Positions 38,601-51,200 of a DNA stretch of 64,000 nt are shown here, one piece after another (within the stretch, counting starts at the first letter, position 1; every line of letters begins with the position of its first letter). This stretch comes from Euglena gracilis (Eukaryota > Euglenida > Euglenophyceae > Euglenales). Made by a program: the position numbers and the translations under genes. The DNA lies in assembly GCA_039621445.1 (NCBI GenBank), contig CP154957.1, positions 42,441,474 through 42,505,473 on the forward strand, in the 5' to 3' direction. The notes under the pieces are model-generated. The model saw only the letters and a list, made by a program, of their open reading frames with translations. It had not been told where the DNA came from and ran no database searches.

Positions 38601-41600
38601 GTTTGTATGCAGAGGAGGTCGACAAGGTTCTTGTGACCAAGACAGACAAACTGTCCACATCAGACAAGCGGGTCATCATGACCCAGTGCGTTGCGTTGTG
38701 GAAAGTCGCCTCTGACCGCCTGCCGATCGTGCGCCTGTTCCGTGAGCTGGGGTACATTTGGGGTGGGGATGGCGCTTCCCTCAAAATTCCTGTCCTTCCG
38801 GCCTATCGTTTTAACCCGCTCCTGGTGGCGCCCATTGTTTGTGTCCCTCTGACCAAAGCAGAGCGGCGTGAAGCCGATGCTATGACTCAAGAGGACACTT
38901 TCTTGACCTCTATGTCCTCCAGCTCTGTGTCAGCCTGCTCTGACCTCTGGGAAGAAATAGGGGGCAGGCAACTCTTTCCTTTGGAAAGAAGTGATGAACT
39001 GGACTGCCAAAGGTTGGTAGTTCATCCGATGCCTGCGACCTTATAGCTGTGGCCACTCATGGGAGGCACACACGGGGGGGGAGGGGCTTTATATTTGGGC
39101 GGCAAAACCAAACCCCTGGGGGGGGGGGCTTTATATTTGGGGGGGGGGGGGGTTGAGTAAGAAAGAGAGTAAGTGAGTAAATAAGAAAGTAAATATAAAA
39201 CTGAGTTGCTCCGCATTTGGATGGCATTTGGAGAATATCAATTCAAATTCAATTTCAAACTTTAGAACTCGGCTGTAAAAATATTTATCCTCTTTTGCAT
39301 GCAGCTCCAATTCCAGCTCCAATTTAAACTCAAATCAAATTAAACTAACTAAACTAAATTTCCCGATGGCAAACAGAATGATTATGTGAATGTGGTCAAA
39401 AGGGAAAGAAATTCACCAGAATGCGCACAGAAAAACAAACAAGAAAAACGAAATTACAAATATGGATTATTCTTTGGTATGACAGTGAATCAAATTCTGA
39501 AATGAAATAAAAGACCAGCGAAAACAAACCTGGCCGATTGTGGGCTGTGTATCATGTAAACACTCCATGTGACTAAGTTCACACAGCGGGCGGGCTGATA
39601 TAACATACACATATGTAACCAAACTGACAAGGCCAATAAACCTGTAAGACAGATTGAGGAAAGAGGGGGAAAAGCAAAATAATAATAACAAAAATAATAA
39701 TAATTGTGATTAATGATCAAATTAAATCAGTTGCAATTAGTTATCAAAAAGGTGGCAATGGGCAATCACCTTCCACCAAACCCACAAAACCTTCCTAGGA
39801 AGGGGCAGTGGTTAAATGCTGCCAGTGCGTGTGTGTATCATCAGAAAAAATACACACATGCATCTGCCCAAACTTCAAGCTTCAAAGCCAAATTTCCACC
39901 TTCTTTGTTCGCATCCATAAATCAGATTTCAAGGTGTTTACAGACATACATTTGCCATTGGTTGGTTTATCGTCACGAAGGGTTATCATTCTGCGCATTG
40001 CAAAACAGTGCCTTGATTCCTGATTTCCAAAAAAAAATGGAAGCAGCAAGACAAAACCAAACTCAAATGGAAAAAAAAGATATAGCAAAGGATGTGGACA
40101 CTTGAAGGGTTGCAAGACGAATTAGGCATCCCATAAAAAGCAAAACAAAGAAAATCCAACGGGAGGGATCCAAAAAGCATGACCTCTCATTTCTTTCAAT
40201 TCCAGGAGTCATCTAACCCCCCCTCCAAAAATGCCACAGCCGTTCTGAGACTGTCTTTCTGTTTTGTTCCTGCGAGGCCACGGCGCACACTGGCGATAGA
40301 CCAGCAGCTCTAGGGTGGTCAGCGTGGGCCGGGAGTACTGCAGCAGCCACCGCCCGATGACGGTCTCGCTGGCCCATATGACCGCCGCCCCCAAGCCATA
40401 CGCGCCGGCCTTCAGCCCGTCCCACGCGTCATCCGCGTGCTCGTGCCTGGCGGACGAGATGGCGTGAAGCGACGGCTCATGGGGGGGGGGGGGGTGTACG
40501 CTGAAGCATTTACTTGAGGAATCGCTGAGGCGGTCTGATTCGCACCTAGCTCACAAAAGCGGACCTGCCTTGCACAATCACGCAATCCAACATTGTTTCC
40601 GCTTTTATGACTTTTTGGGAGACGTTTTCAGGCCCGGTTTTTCCATGAAAGGGCGTGTCTAAAAGCTCGCGGAAAAAATATGAATATTGATATATAAATA
40701 ATATGTACTGAATTCCCAGCCCATACGCAGAATTCTCGAGCTTGCATTGAAAACACGAAAACACCATTTATGAACTTCACGGAGCTCTTGGGTCGACTTT
40801 TGGAAATAATACAACAGCATCATAAACTTTGCAAACCCGATGTTGTACACCCCAGTGATGACCGTTGCAGAATTAAAATGACTATTCTTGTACACCAGAT
40901 GGCCGGGTCGGTGGCCATGGTAATTCTGACGTCCTTTTGTCGCCTGGTGGGACGTTCTAGTTTCTGCTGCAGATCAAGAGTGTGCGGCACTGGCCAGAAA
41001 AACAACTGAATGAAAAAGCGCTGCAAATTCCTGAAACTCACTCTTCAAAAGAGGGTTTAATGAAAGCGTTCTTAAACAACTGAAAATGGCTTAAATCCTA
41101 AGTGGGGCGAATTTGTGTTCTGTTTCAAACACCGGAATAAATGTCTTTTGTGCAGCATGTCAACGCATCTACATGGAGGGATAGCAAAGACTCTTCTTTT
41201 GTCAGGCTGCAAGACTCATTCCTGTCCAACAGTTGGTGGGAATATGTATTAAAGGGTTGAGAATGCACCTCAGGGGAGCACTGCAGACGTCACTCAATTA
41301 TGTGTCCATTTCTGGAAAACAACAGATCAAATTAGAGAACGGTCCTAATGAGGATAAATCTATTGAATCACTAGGACAATTGCGCAAAGAAAAAAACCAA
41401 AAAAAGTTACTTGCGCGATTGTACAAATCGGATAAATTTCAATTACTTGTGCAATTGCGAAAAAGAGTTTCAAATGACTGCAACCCTTTACTTCCCATGT
41501 CCCAAGGTAAAAAAGGTATTACTTGATGTGCTAACCCCCCCCCCCCCAAATAATACCCCCCCCTTGGGGTCCGACTTCGGCCGCTGAAATAATCCCCCCC

Positions 41601-43325
41601 CCCCCCCGGTTTCAGGCCAAAAGCCCGGATTTTAACCTGAAAATGTAAGTGAAAATCACAATCTCTGACAACAAATTACGAAAAAAATCTATTTTTCTGG
41701 CTTATCTGACCTCCAAAAAAATGGTTAATTTCACAAGAAAAGGCAAAAAAATGACCCCAAAGGGGGGTTTTGGGTGCTATTTTGGGTTTTACAGGACTTC
41801 TAAAAAATTCGAAAATATTGGAAAAATAATACCCCCCCCCAAATAATACCCCCCCCCCTCGGGCCGGGACTTAGGGCGAAAAAAAATACCCTGGGGGTAT
41901 TATTTGGGGGGGGGGGGTTACACAACTTGGTTAAAACAAAGGTATTTGATGATTTTGATAATTTCCAACTGCACTTGCCTCCATAACTTTTTGTCACCCC
42001 TGGGTCATATCATAAAACCCCTTTTTGGACCTTTTTGCCTGGTCACACGTGTTTGTCGATAATCAAAAAACAATGCCCCGCAGCCCGAGAATCATTGAGA
42101 ATACGCCAGAAACCCGAAAAAGGGTTGTTTGGCAAATACACAATGCACTTCCTTTTTTTATATAAAAAAGCCTGTTTTTTTTTACGGCAAGTGCACAAAG
42201 CACTTTTTTTTTAAAAAAAAGACCGTTTATTACTTCCCCAGTATTGACATTCAGAATAGGAGAGGATCTGGGAAGAAAATCCATGGCGCACCGTTTTTGG
42301 AGGTTGAGAGGTCCGGCAGGAGTGCGAGAGAGTTGCAGGTGTTTTCGGAGTGACAGAGCGACCGAGGGCATCAGTTTTAGATCTCATCACTGGACAGCGG
42401 GGAAGAGATCTAGCAGTCCGAGGTGGCAGACGTGCAGAAGGACCTTTTTCAGGTCTTTCAGAGGAGGGAAATTTGTGGCCCTATTTTCCTCGGGGTACGT
42501 TGCCATTTAATGGAACATTGAAACAGTGTTTGTACTTGCACAATTGCGCTGTGTGTTTCAGACCGGGTAATGTACCCCCTGATTTTAATGGGAAATGAAG
42601 GTGCTCTGAAACTGTTTGTTTCTGTCTGCCAGCACAATCCACTGCGGATGTTGCTGAAAGTACAGGTTTATAACCACGGCTGGTGGCAGCCAGCTGCAGC
42701 CAGAACTGGGACCAACCAATAAGTTCCTTCAGAGTGTGGGACTTTTGATTGTAGTGTGTGCGCATGTTTGCATGATAATGTTCCCCCACACGGAACCAGC
42801 TGCTAGACCACCCCAGCCGAAAAGACAAAAAGGGATAAAACCCAATTTTTCCACAGAGCATAGGAGCGCAAAAAAAGGACGCTTCATCTGCACAATTGCG
42901 CAAAGAAATGCGAAAAGGCTTAAATGTGAAATAGAACGCGTAAGAATCACTCAAGGGATTCTGCGCAGCACAATTACATTTCTGTTTCACTGCATGCCAC
43001 ACCGCGTGCTCTTTATGAGAATTATGAATTATGAGAATTTTGAGAACACAAATGTGGTTTGGGGGGTAATTCCAAATTTTGTGGTGAAACGGGGAGAAAA
43101 TTCTCAATATCACTGAAAATTCCTCAATCAGCTTGGCAAATCCCATTTTTGAGGTAAATTCCTGTCTTTTGGAGGAATTCTGAATTTTCAAGTATAGTGG
43201 GGAATTCCTATGTTACATTTTTTGGAAAATTCTGAATTTTGGTGGCATTTTCCTCGTTATGGTTATGGTAAAAAAAAATCATTAATTAAAAATATTATTC
43301 AGTGGCAAACTCTTATTTTTTGGGA

Positions 43326-43366
<41 letters not shown>

Positions 43367-45260
43367 AATTCTAATTCTGATCAGAAATTCTTTTTTATTT
43401 CAAACTGCTGATTGAATCGAAATTTTAACATTTATCAAAAAAATCATGATATTGCCAGCAAAAAATATTCTTTGTCACCAATTGATAATTTTCTGCACCA
43501 ATTCCGACTTTTGGTGGCAGATGCATAATTTTTTGACAAATCTCTGAATCAGTGAATTACTAGGTGGCAGATCCTAAATTTAGCGTGGCAAATCCTTATT
43601 GTTATTTTCTTCCACCTCCTAACCTTGTTTCAGATCTTGGATATGGCTAAATATCCTTCTGGGAAGTTGTACTGTAAAAATCATATTTGCGATGGAAAAT
43701 GTCTTGGCAGTTGATCCCACACTTTAACATGAAATTGGCGTCTTCCTTTTGCGCAATAACGCTAAGAAATTTTCTGAAAGTCATTATGAAATCAGGATGT
43801 GGTCTGGTGCCACAGGACCACAGGGAAAAAGGGGGACTCTCACCACCACATACAATGCACAAACACCTGGGAGGTGTGTTTGGGAACTTTCAAAGGCTAT
43901 CTTATTAATGTGGGATATTGGGGCAACAATTTAGGGCAGGGGCTACACGACACCTTACACTTCGACTTTAGAAAATTTGCTGGTTCCTGGCTTGAGCAAA
44001 TGCGCAAATGAACCACTTGCATAACAGCGAACGATCTGTTTGGTCAATTGTGGGAACGGACAGTTCCTGCAATTGCGCAAGTGGTTCCTTTGCGCAGTCG
44101 TGTGCAATATGATTCCAGCGCATCGTGTGCACAATGCGCATCGCGCCGCAAGACCACTGCACGCGCAGAATCCCCTCAGGTGACCCTGACACCCAAACAT
44201 TTTCCACCCCGACTCAAGGAACCTGGAAGAGACTTCCCAGCTCCCTCCGAAACGTCGACCCTTGAATGATATCACCATCAGAAATCCAGGAGCTGTCGAA
44301 CCCAAAGTTATACCGGCCTAAATTAAAGAAGCTGCTTTCAAAAAAAAAGATTATCAGAATTTCAAAGGCATACTTTCGCATCGCTGGTGTACATGCCATC
44401 CCCGCCCCCGAGCTGTCCCCCCCCCTGAGCTATTCCCTACCCCTGAGCTATTCCCACCAGGGGGGATGGGAATCGCTCACTGTCATAGCACTGTTTATAA
44501 AGAACGTCCCAAAAATGTGTTCAAAAATCAACGTTTTTGGGACGTTTCAAAAATCGATTTTGGGTGAATGTGCTTAAAATTGACCATTTTTGCGAGCATC
44601 GAAAAAAGTTGCCAAAAATGCACATATGGCACAAAATGGGGCCCATACCTAGGGTATGGGGGGGTATGGAGGGTATGGGGGGTATGGGGGGGGGGATTGG
44701 GGGCCCCACTTTGTGCCATGACTCCAAAAATGACCCCTTTTGGGCTGTCCGAGGTTTGGGTATGGGAATGGCTCGTGGAGTCCTTGCCCCCTCCCCCCCC
44801 CCTCGAGCTGTTCCCCCCCCGTACTGTTCCCATAATACTGTAAAGGGTTCCAGGGACAGGAATAGCTCGGGGGGGGGGGGGCATGGTATTCATTCAATGC
44901 TGTTTGTGAGAAGGATATAAAATTTTTTATTCACCTGTATTAAAATTTATTCACCTCATCTCTTCCCAGATCAACGAAGGTCTTCCCAAGTTCTGGAATT
45001 AGTGAAAAAAAGCATTGATTTTTTATCCATGCTGGAAATCTATGTTTTTGGAACATATTTGATGCATCTCATTCCTAAACGATGCAATCTATGTTCAGGA
45101 GTGATTTGGCGCTGGGGAATGGGAAACACCTCGCCTCCTTTGCATATGGCCACATCATAAGGTACAGACCCAGGAATGCTATCAGTGAGAGTGGGATCGC
45201 TACCCTGCAGAAAGACAAACACACAAAGAGAGAGAGAGAGCAGAAGACACAGACACACAC

Positions 45261-45342
<82 letters not shown>

Positions 45343-45497
45343 GCACGCCCATGCACGCATACCACGCATGCAAACAAAAGCACACAACAAGGAATCAATG
45401 CTCACCAGGACAGGTCTCCCAGCGTCTTCAGCAAATGAAGGGGGGAAGATGATGGAAACCCCCCCCTAAAATGCCTTCCCCCTTCCTGGCCTGCCAG

Positions 45498-45569
<72 letters not shown>

Positions 45570-46985
45570 AATGGTGGGGCATGTGTATTTAAAAAAAACC
45601 TGACCACTCACACTTTGAGGCTTAGAGGTCACAAATCTGCCAAGGGATGGCCTCCACACTTTGCATGGAAGTCCTCCCGCAGCACGAGGCATGCACCCAG
45701 CAGCCCGAAGACTGGCTGGGACTGCTGCAGGAGGGCGACAAGGGCGAGGTGGCCGAGGGAGTAGCCCAGCGTGATGAACGTGTTGGCGACGGCGTCCCCG
45801 CCAGGCATTTGCTTAAGGACCCGGGGGGGGGGGGGGGGGGGGTAGGGGGGGTACTGGCTAGCCAATCGGCTAGACACTGGAAAAAATGGACTAGCTAGAA
45901 CCCCCCTCCCCGGGGGGGGGGGGGGTCCGGGGGTCCCCCGGACTGGAAAAAAAAATTTTCCTCCGGCGCTGTGCGCCGGAGGAAAAATGAGGTTTTTAAT
46001 AGGTTTTGGGCTGATTTTGTTCCAAAAATTCCCAAAAATGGCCAAAAACGGGCATTTTTGGCCATTTTTGGGGGTCCCAAAAAAATTTTCGGCGCTTCGC
46101 GCCGGTCACTGGGAAAAAATTTTCCACTAGCTAGCCCTGCTAGCAGATTCCCCCGGGGGGGGGGTCTGCTAGAGATCCCACTAGCCAAATTTGGACTAGC
46201 TGCAGTCCAGCCCCCCCCCCCCCGGGGGTACTGCAATCCCTTAAGCAAATGCCTGGTCCCCGCCCACCCCGATGACGAAGAGCCACAGCCACTGCCGCAG
46301 CCCTGGGCGGCGGTGGCGGGAAGCAGTGGGAGGAGCTAAACTGGAGTCGTGCCAGTATGAGGGCAAACCCAGAGCCCACCAGACGAGCCAGTCCTCCCTG
46401 GGGGGGGGCCTGTCAGCGTGGAGAGAGAGAAACAAAAAAAAATCATCAAAATTAAGCATGACTGGGCCTGGGGAAAATGGTTTGCTACAAAAGTGACTGG
46501 CCATTGTGGAAACCCTACTCCGGGACTGGGACAGAAAAATGGTCCAATGCTGTGGCCTGCTGCCATGGGGCCGCCTTGCACCCAGCCGCGATAGGCGCAC
46601 CCAATGCCTTGCGCTCCTTGATGAGGTAGTGGAAGATCAGCGGCGACAGAGGGAGCAGGCTCACGATGTGCTCCCATGCCACCACAGCCTCTGTGAACGA
46701 GCAGTGCGTAACTCACAACATCCAAAAGAAACGAAAACATGGTGCTGCTGAGGTCCGGTCTGGGAGGGGAGACAGCTCAATTGGCTCAGAGCCTGCGTCG
46801 GATGAAGCCTGCTGCGGCGCAACCGGTGCCAGCACAGAATCGGAGCCACCTGCGTTCATCCGCGTGCTGACGTACGGCCGGAATATCCCGTCGCAGGCCC
46901 ACATCGCCCCCGCGAAGGCGACTGCAAGCGGCCCATAGTTGATGCCACAGAACACGGGCTGCAGGCGCTCCACACGGCCAGACAT
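29699..46985 (-). CDS. EamA/DMT-family membrane transporter, copy X (complete, 11 exons)
   Basis: Ten-segment drug/metabolite (EamA) transporter; substrate unknown. Exons on the minus strand: 46985-46850, 46690-46601, 46302-46259, 45796-45660, 40881-40837, 40446-40289, 39641-39583, 36940-36809, 36455-36350, 31212-31121, 30016-29699. They total 1317 nt and join in frame to 438 residues. EamA repeat 1 (about residues 20-151) has MWACDGIFRP near its start, QQSQPVFGLL, then LREDF and an ITGVYN helix. Repeat 2 (about 160-303) has AAVIWASETVIGRW, YYIGLSCTPAGVSVIMEL and GEQIIGALILTA. Residues 304-438 form a polar, Pro/Ala-rich tail. Introns are GT-AG with matching phases, except intron 3, which is nonconventional. 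The start ATG at 46985 opens an exon shared with two other copies. Ordering follows the EamA fold; splice sites were chosen by phase and motif. Exons 10-11 belong here by phase and by a conserved in-frame 3-nt indel, and are less certain than exons 1-9. Confidence 0.86.
31213..36349 (-). other. EamA copy X intron 9 (5.1 kb)
   Basis: Donor gtgtcacc, acceptor ccgctgcag. It holds (GAA)n (31745-31875), a GGTCCAGC...GGCTGG-type repeat (about 32260-32690) and two or three degenerate copies of a roughly 250-300 bp repeat containing ATTTTCGAGATATTTGG and GGCCCAAAACGGCC (33030-33760). The same content in copy Y is at 4692-9400. No gene is recognised. Confidence 0.6.
31745..31875. repeat. (GAA)n microsatellite, expanded in duplicate B
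   Basis: About 130 bp of GAA repeats with two ACA interruptions. The paralogous tract in copy A (about 5179-5223) is about 45 bp. In copy B it follows a T/G-rich run at 31680-31743. Confidence 0.95.
36600..36730. mobile_element. Small CAGG...CCTG element inside EamA copy X intron 8
   Basis: It starts CAGGGGTTTTTTTAAGG and ends CTTAAAAACCCCTG. Flanks are GCGCCAAC (36592-36599) and GCACCAAC (36731-36738), a 7/8 target duplication. It lies inside an ordinary GT-AG intron (36808-36456), so it need not be spliced on its own. Same family as the nonconventional introns. The orthologous copy is at 9662-9778. Confidence 0.8.
37440..39046 (+). pseudogene. Pogo/Tigger transposase, duplicate B, internally deleted
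   Basis: The N-terminal part is open where duplicate A is broken: an acidic, Ser-rich region, then KKRRHSVSLLVKKKAIEELD and the psq HTH (KKYHVSLHNFNHNWLSKRAE). After AKEVSR at about 37858 the sequence jumps to a segment equivalent to 11600 of duplicate A. That removes the Tc5-type HTH and the first catalytic acid. The C-terminal half is better kept than in A: LLVYDSCNQG, IPRGMTLALQFLDLYIFAYF and a C-terminus ending at TAG 39044-39046. Neither duplicate can encode an active enzyme alone. Confidence 0.75.
37938..38215 (+). mobile_element. CAGG...CCTG element interrupting the transposase, duplicate B (expanded)
   Basis: Same insertion as 11681-11802, with the same perfect CTCCGGTG repeats (37933-37940 and 38211-38218). 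Its core is 270 bp instead of 114 bp. The extra length comes from repetition of the internal G-tract/CTGCCCAGGCAGGCA unit. The insertion predates the segmental duplication and the size change follows it. Confidence 0.8.
41534..41918. mobile_element. TA-flanked C-tract element, duplicate B
   Basis: Counterpart of 15112-15491, with TA at 41532-41533 and 41919-41920. It differs mainly in homopolymer lengths. Confidence 0.7.
45264..45563. repeat. (GA)n and (CA)n microsatellites in EamA copy X intron 4
   Basis: (GA)n at 45264-45338 and (CA)n at 45500-45563, about 100 bp before exon 4 (45660). Confidence 0.95.
45797..46258 (-). mobile_element. EamA copy X intron 3: nonconventional intron with 17-bp perfect TIRs and 8-bp TSD
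   Basis: Terminal inverted repeats CAGGCATTTGCTTAAGG (45802-45818) and its exact complement (46239-46255) are flanked by perfect 8-bp repeats GTCCCCGC (45794-45801 and 46256-46263). Spliced out with 3 nt plus 5 nt of the duplications, it joins LFVIGVGG to DAVANTFITLGYSLG in frame. The interior contains a C/G-rich part and several imperfect hairpins, including CCGGCGC...GCGCCGG-type stems, but no ORF. Confidence 0.9.
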
Positions 46986-48202
46986 CAACTTGGTGAACCC
47001 CCGGCAACACTGGCCGCAACTCAACCTTCACCCACTCACCCAAAAACCGGACTCAGGAAGGGTCGGCCACCCACCCCCATACAAACACCCCCCAAAATAC
47101 AACACATATAAATCGGCCCCGATGGCGCCCTGGGGTGGCTCATACGGAGTCAAGTTGATGGATGCGCGTGGCCCAGCATGCATCAGAGGGGTCCGCCCGG
47201 GCTGGGAGGGAGGCTGCCTATGCCGGTGGGGGCCGGTCCGGGCCCATCCGCGCCACCTCTGCCGGGCAAGCGGTGGGGTGAATGGGCGAATGGAAGGGAC
47301 ACCGCGCCGCCAACGGAGTGAAGGCACGGCGCATCGTTCCTCTCACACGTTTCCAGCAAACAACCACCGGCCACATCTCTGATCCACGGCACTCCGGACA
47401 ATCCCTCTCGGGACAAAATTTTACACCGACCAGGGAATGGGCATTGTCCATTTGGTGATGCATATGTCATCACTCAGAATGCATACTGAATAATCGGTGA
47501 ATGAAACAGAAATCGGTGGATTGGTTGTCTACCCACCCAGGCAGGGTGTGAAGCACTGAGTGCCGGGGCTGGCCAAACGAGCACTTGGAGCATGGTTGCG
47601 GCATGAAATTGAGGTGGTTGGAGAAGGGATGAGAGGCTCCGATCAGACAGAATGAGATACAGGAGTTACGTGGAACATGACGATGTGCTGAGATAGAGTC
47701 AAGACAGCCAGAGCGACGCAGGGGTCACAGAAGGGTGGCCAGGGTTGCTTCGATTCCTGAAAAGAGCTGCTGGGGGCGGGGCTAGCCGTGGTCCTTTTTT
47801 GTTGGCCCAGCCACATGCACGGTGGCGAGAGGGGCCAGCCAAAGGGCTTCGTTGTGTGGCTGCATGCAGAGAAGCGGAGTGCCACGCCCTTCCCAGCGTG
47901 CACTGAATGTCCAGTCCACGTGGCCTTCCTTCGTCGTTCCAATGGCAAAAACAAACACGGCATTTTCGATGGAAATGAGACATGGACAAGGACAGGGGAG
48001 ATGACAAGTGAAGGGTTCCAAGCCATGAGGCAAGGAAAAAATGAGACGAAACCCCTTGTTGCCCGCAAATATGTGGTTGGGTGGCGCTGTCTGGCCTCAA
48101 TGTGGTTGCATCATCATTTGTTTGTCTGGATAACAAAAAAATAACAACAATAATAAAACGTTGTTTGGGTAGGTTCACCATGGGTAGCTCCAATTTTTTT
48201 AT
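46986..48202. other. Intergenic region between the permease and EamA copy X
   Basis: About 1.2 kb between two minus-strand genes, from the permease stop (48203) to the EamA ATG (46985). No repeat family or RNA gene is recognised. It presumably holds the permease 3' UTR and the EamA 5' region. Confidence 0.6.
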
Positions 48203-51200
48203 TTATCCTAATGGGAAGCAGGTTGCTCCAAGTTCCAACTTCTGACATGTTCTCCAGCGCTCTGGGGTGTGCACCAAAACAAGCACAATCCTCTCACAGA
48301 AACTGTTATCGCACCCAGCAACCACGCGCTTCTCTGGGCGGAAAATGCACAATTTGTGCCGCGCTGCATAACTCAGAGCCGCGTACAGCGCTGCCCCGGA
48401 GAGGATGACTACGTTCGACAGGAGCAGCACGGTGAAGCTAGCCTGTCAGAGGGGCCAGAGACACATGAACTCCACAAGCAAAATGGTGAAGAACCCCAAA
48501 GAATGAGATGCCAAGAATGGGTAACACAAATCCTCACATCGGGGATCCCAATCACACATGTATTTGGGGGGGGGGGTATGAACCCTGCAGATATCTTTTC
48601 ACTTTCAAAAACGGTGGTGGGCCAGGGTGTCGAAAACAAGACCTGTATCGCGAACTGGCAAAATGAATACACCTCCGCCTTCCGCCTTGTCTCCCCCGCC
48701 CTCGGTCAGTCACCCAAAAAAAAAAACACCTGCCCGGGAGGGTACGACCACAGCTCAGTGTGGTGTGGTTGTCATCAGAAGATTTACCTTTTTTCAAACC
48801 ATCTTTCACATTTGGAATGCCAAAGTTCAGGTTAAACACCTGCATTAGAACAGACAGCATAATAAGGTTCGCCGAAAGCACCAGCAGCGACATCAACCAC
48901 ATTGGAAAGGGCACTTTGAATGGCCTTGGAACCGCACCTCTGTGGGAATAATGGCAAAACCTCCAGCTGAAGTCAAATCCTTTCGGTTGTCTGCATGACC
49001 CATCTTCTGCAGACGTAAAGCACACCGTCGGTTTGAGACAAATTACCAAAAAAAAACCCTTTCATTCCAGCTTTTTGGGCTAATTGACAGACCCAGCCCA
49101 ACGTGATCCATTCTGTTCTAATGAACAAATCAGAAATTCAAGTGGGGAACTCATGGCACAGACGGTTTTTGGCCGAGCCATATGATGGCAGAGGCGCGAG
49201 CGGCGCGTTGGGGCGCGTCCATCGCAGCCACATGAACGCTGCAAACTGGAAGGGCACCGCGATGCAGTAAAGGCAGTTCAGGGCCTCCATGATGGTCGTG
49301 AAGGGGTGGAGGGCGATGAGGAAGACCGGCACTGTGGACAGCGCGACCAGAGGGCATTTTTAAGGCGCCTGAAAAAAATCAACTTAAATTGACTAAACAA
49401 AACAAAACCGAAGGATTACGCTTTAAAAATACACCCTGAGCGCGATGCCGTACACCGGCGTGCCGTGCCGCGACCTGCGGGCAGGGGAGGGGAAGGACAT
49501 AAACTGAGGAGGTGGGGTTGGAGCCAGTCGAGAGAGTTGGAATATAATGGTTTGCAGGACAAAAAAGGGAATTGGTTGTGCATCTTGGGGGCAGGTTGGT
49601 GCGGGCCTTGCTGCCCGGTGCTGCCAATCACATGAAACATGAAGAAAATTGGCTCAGAATTAATGCCAATTCATTTTACAGTTTTCCGCAAACAGGAAAC
49701 TACTTCCGGAGTCCCCCATTTCATTGGGAACGAGCAAGCTGCCAAAGAACTTGAGCAAAACTTAATAAAGTTCTCTGCCTCAGCAATGACGGCTGCTGCT
49801 CTGTGAATGAGACAAAGCTGCCATGATTGACCTCCACTGTGGCCATCAACTCAGCATCCCGCCCCACCAGGAACGTCTGTGAGTCAAAAGGGTGTGGGTG
49901 TGTGGTTGCCAAAAAATGCTCATAATGCCTCCGGATGGAGGTCAATTGGGTGAGAAATAAAGGTGAAAGACGGGATAGCTTGTGTGTTCCCCTAATGACC
50001 TCCTGGCTGGAGTTGGCATCTGTGAAACGAACCATTCAACCCTCCCCCCTCCAGGAATTGGGGGGGAACCGAGGTATTTTTTTGTGTTTTTTGGTAAAAT
50101 TATCCCCAAAATCAACCAAAACTCCCTAAATTTTTTTGTGGCCCGGCCCTTGGCTGGGCCAGACTGACCTGTGGTGCACCTCACTCCTGGGGGGGGGGGG
50201 ATCCAGCAGCCCCAACCCGCCCACCCCCAGGGTTCAATATAAGGGCAGGTGGGGGGGTCAGACCCTCCCCACGGTCCAGCTGGGGGGGGGGGGACACTCC
50301 CCTCCCGTACAGTGACACGGTGTGGGTGACCAACCTTCGGCCAGGCGCAAAGCGCTGGGCCAGAAATTTTTGCCCCACAAAACGGCCAAAAATGACATTT
50401 TGGGCACTTTTTGGGCAAAAAAAAATGCCAAAAAAGCCCAAAATTTTCGGCGCAAAGCAGGTGAAAGAAAATTTGACCTTTTTTGGGGTCCTGGATTAAC
50501 GTCCCCCCCAAAAATACATACCCCCAAAAATGCCCCCCAAACCACCTCAGGGTGCAATTTCACCGACCGAGTTTATTTTGGGCCGATTACCCAGATTTGA
50601 CCTGAAAATGTGGGAGAAAATCATAATTTCGGATGCTAAATTGCAAAAAAAAATTCTGGATCATCTGGCCTCCAAAAATGAAAAAAAAAATCACGAGAAA
50701 ATGCAATAAATGACCCCAAAGGGGGGTTTTAGGTGCTATTTTGGGTCCATGGGACTTCGAAAAATTTCAGAAATATTGGGGAGCTATCACCCCCCAAATA
50801 ATATCCCCCCTTGGGACGGACGGGACTTCGGGCGAAAAAAAAAATAATACCCCCGAGAGGTGGTATTATTTGGGGATATTCCCCCCCGGGGGGGGGGGGG
50901 GTCGGTCCGGACCCCCCCTTGGCAGGCAGTCAATACCCCCCTGGTCCAGGAGGGGGGACTCCCCTCCTCTAATCTGTGCACCCTCTTTATATCGAACCCC
51001 ACCACCACCACCCGGGGGTGGGGTGGCACAGGTGTTCAATTAATCTATGAGGTGAACACAAGAAATTTGTTCGCAAGCAGGAAAAAAAGATAAGATTGTT
51101 GACCTTGGTGGCCATAATGTTGCGAAAACCGCCACAAAAAAAAGCGGCCTGGAACGAAAGTTGAATGAAATGTTCTTCAACCAGTTTTTTTTAGCAAATA

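Larger units (their letters stand above)
37254..39155 (+). mobile_element. Pogo/Tigger-like DDE transposon, duplicate B (in EamA copy X intron 7)
   Basis: Counterpart of 10262-12750. The left end has CCCCCAAGTATAAAGCCCC and the right end GGCTTTATATTTGGGG before TTGAGTAAG. It lies between exon 8 (36940) and exon 7 (39583) of EamA copy X, in the opposite orientation to the gene. About 720 bp present in duplicate A (roughly 10878-11599) is missing here, fused at about 37860. Confidence 0.72.
24508..45339. repeat. Segmental duplication, copy B
   Basis: Collinear with 1-18749. Similarity starts at ggtcgcta(a/g)gtgcctggac and ends in the (GA)n tract of EamA intron 4, beyond which the copies are unrelated. 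Copy B adds a block at about 26630-28640, a 62-bp insert at about 35282-35345 and an extra segment at about 36093-36306. Confidence 0.92.
40882..45659 (-). other. EamA copy X intron 4 (4.8 kb)
   Basis: Donor gtgtggag after exon 4; acceptor ...caagaatag before exon 5. It contains a TA-flanked C-tract element (41534-41918), a poly-T run (43332-43365), G/C-tract elements near 44400-44880, (GA)n (45264-45338) and (CA)n (45500-45563). The duplication boundary lies inside it. No coding sequence is recognised. Confidence 0.65.

Noticed and set aside
42063-42371. Minus-strand frame conserved with 15643-15936
   Set aside because: It is interrupted by different A/T homopolymer lengths in the two duplicates, so the frame is not maintained; intronic sequence of the EamA gene.
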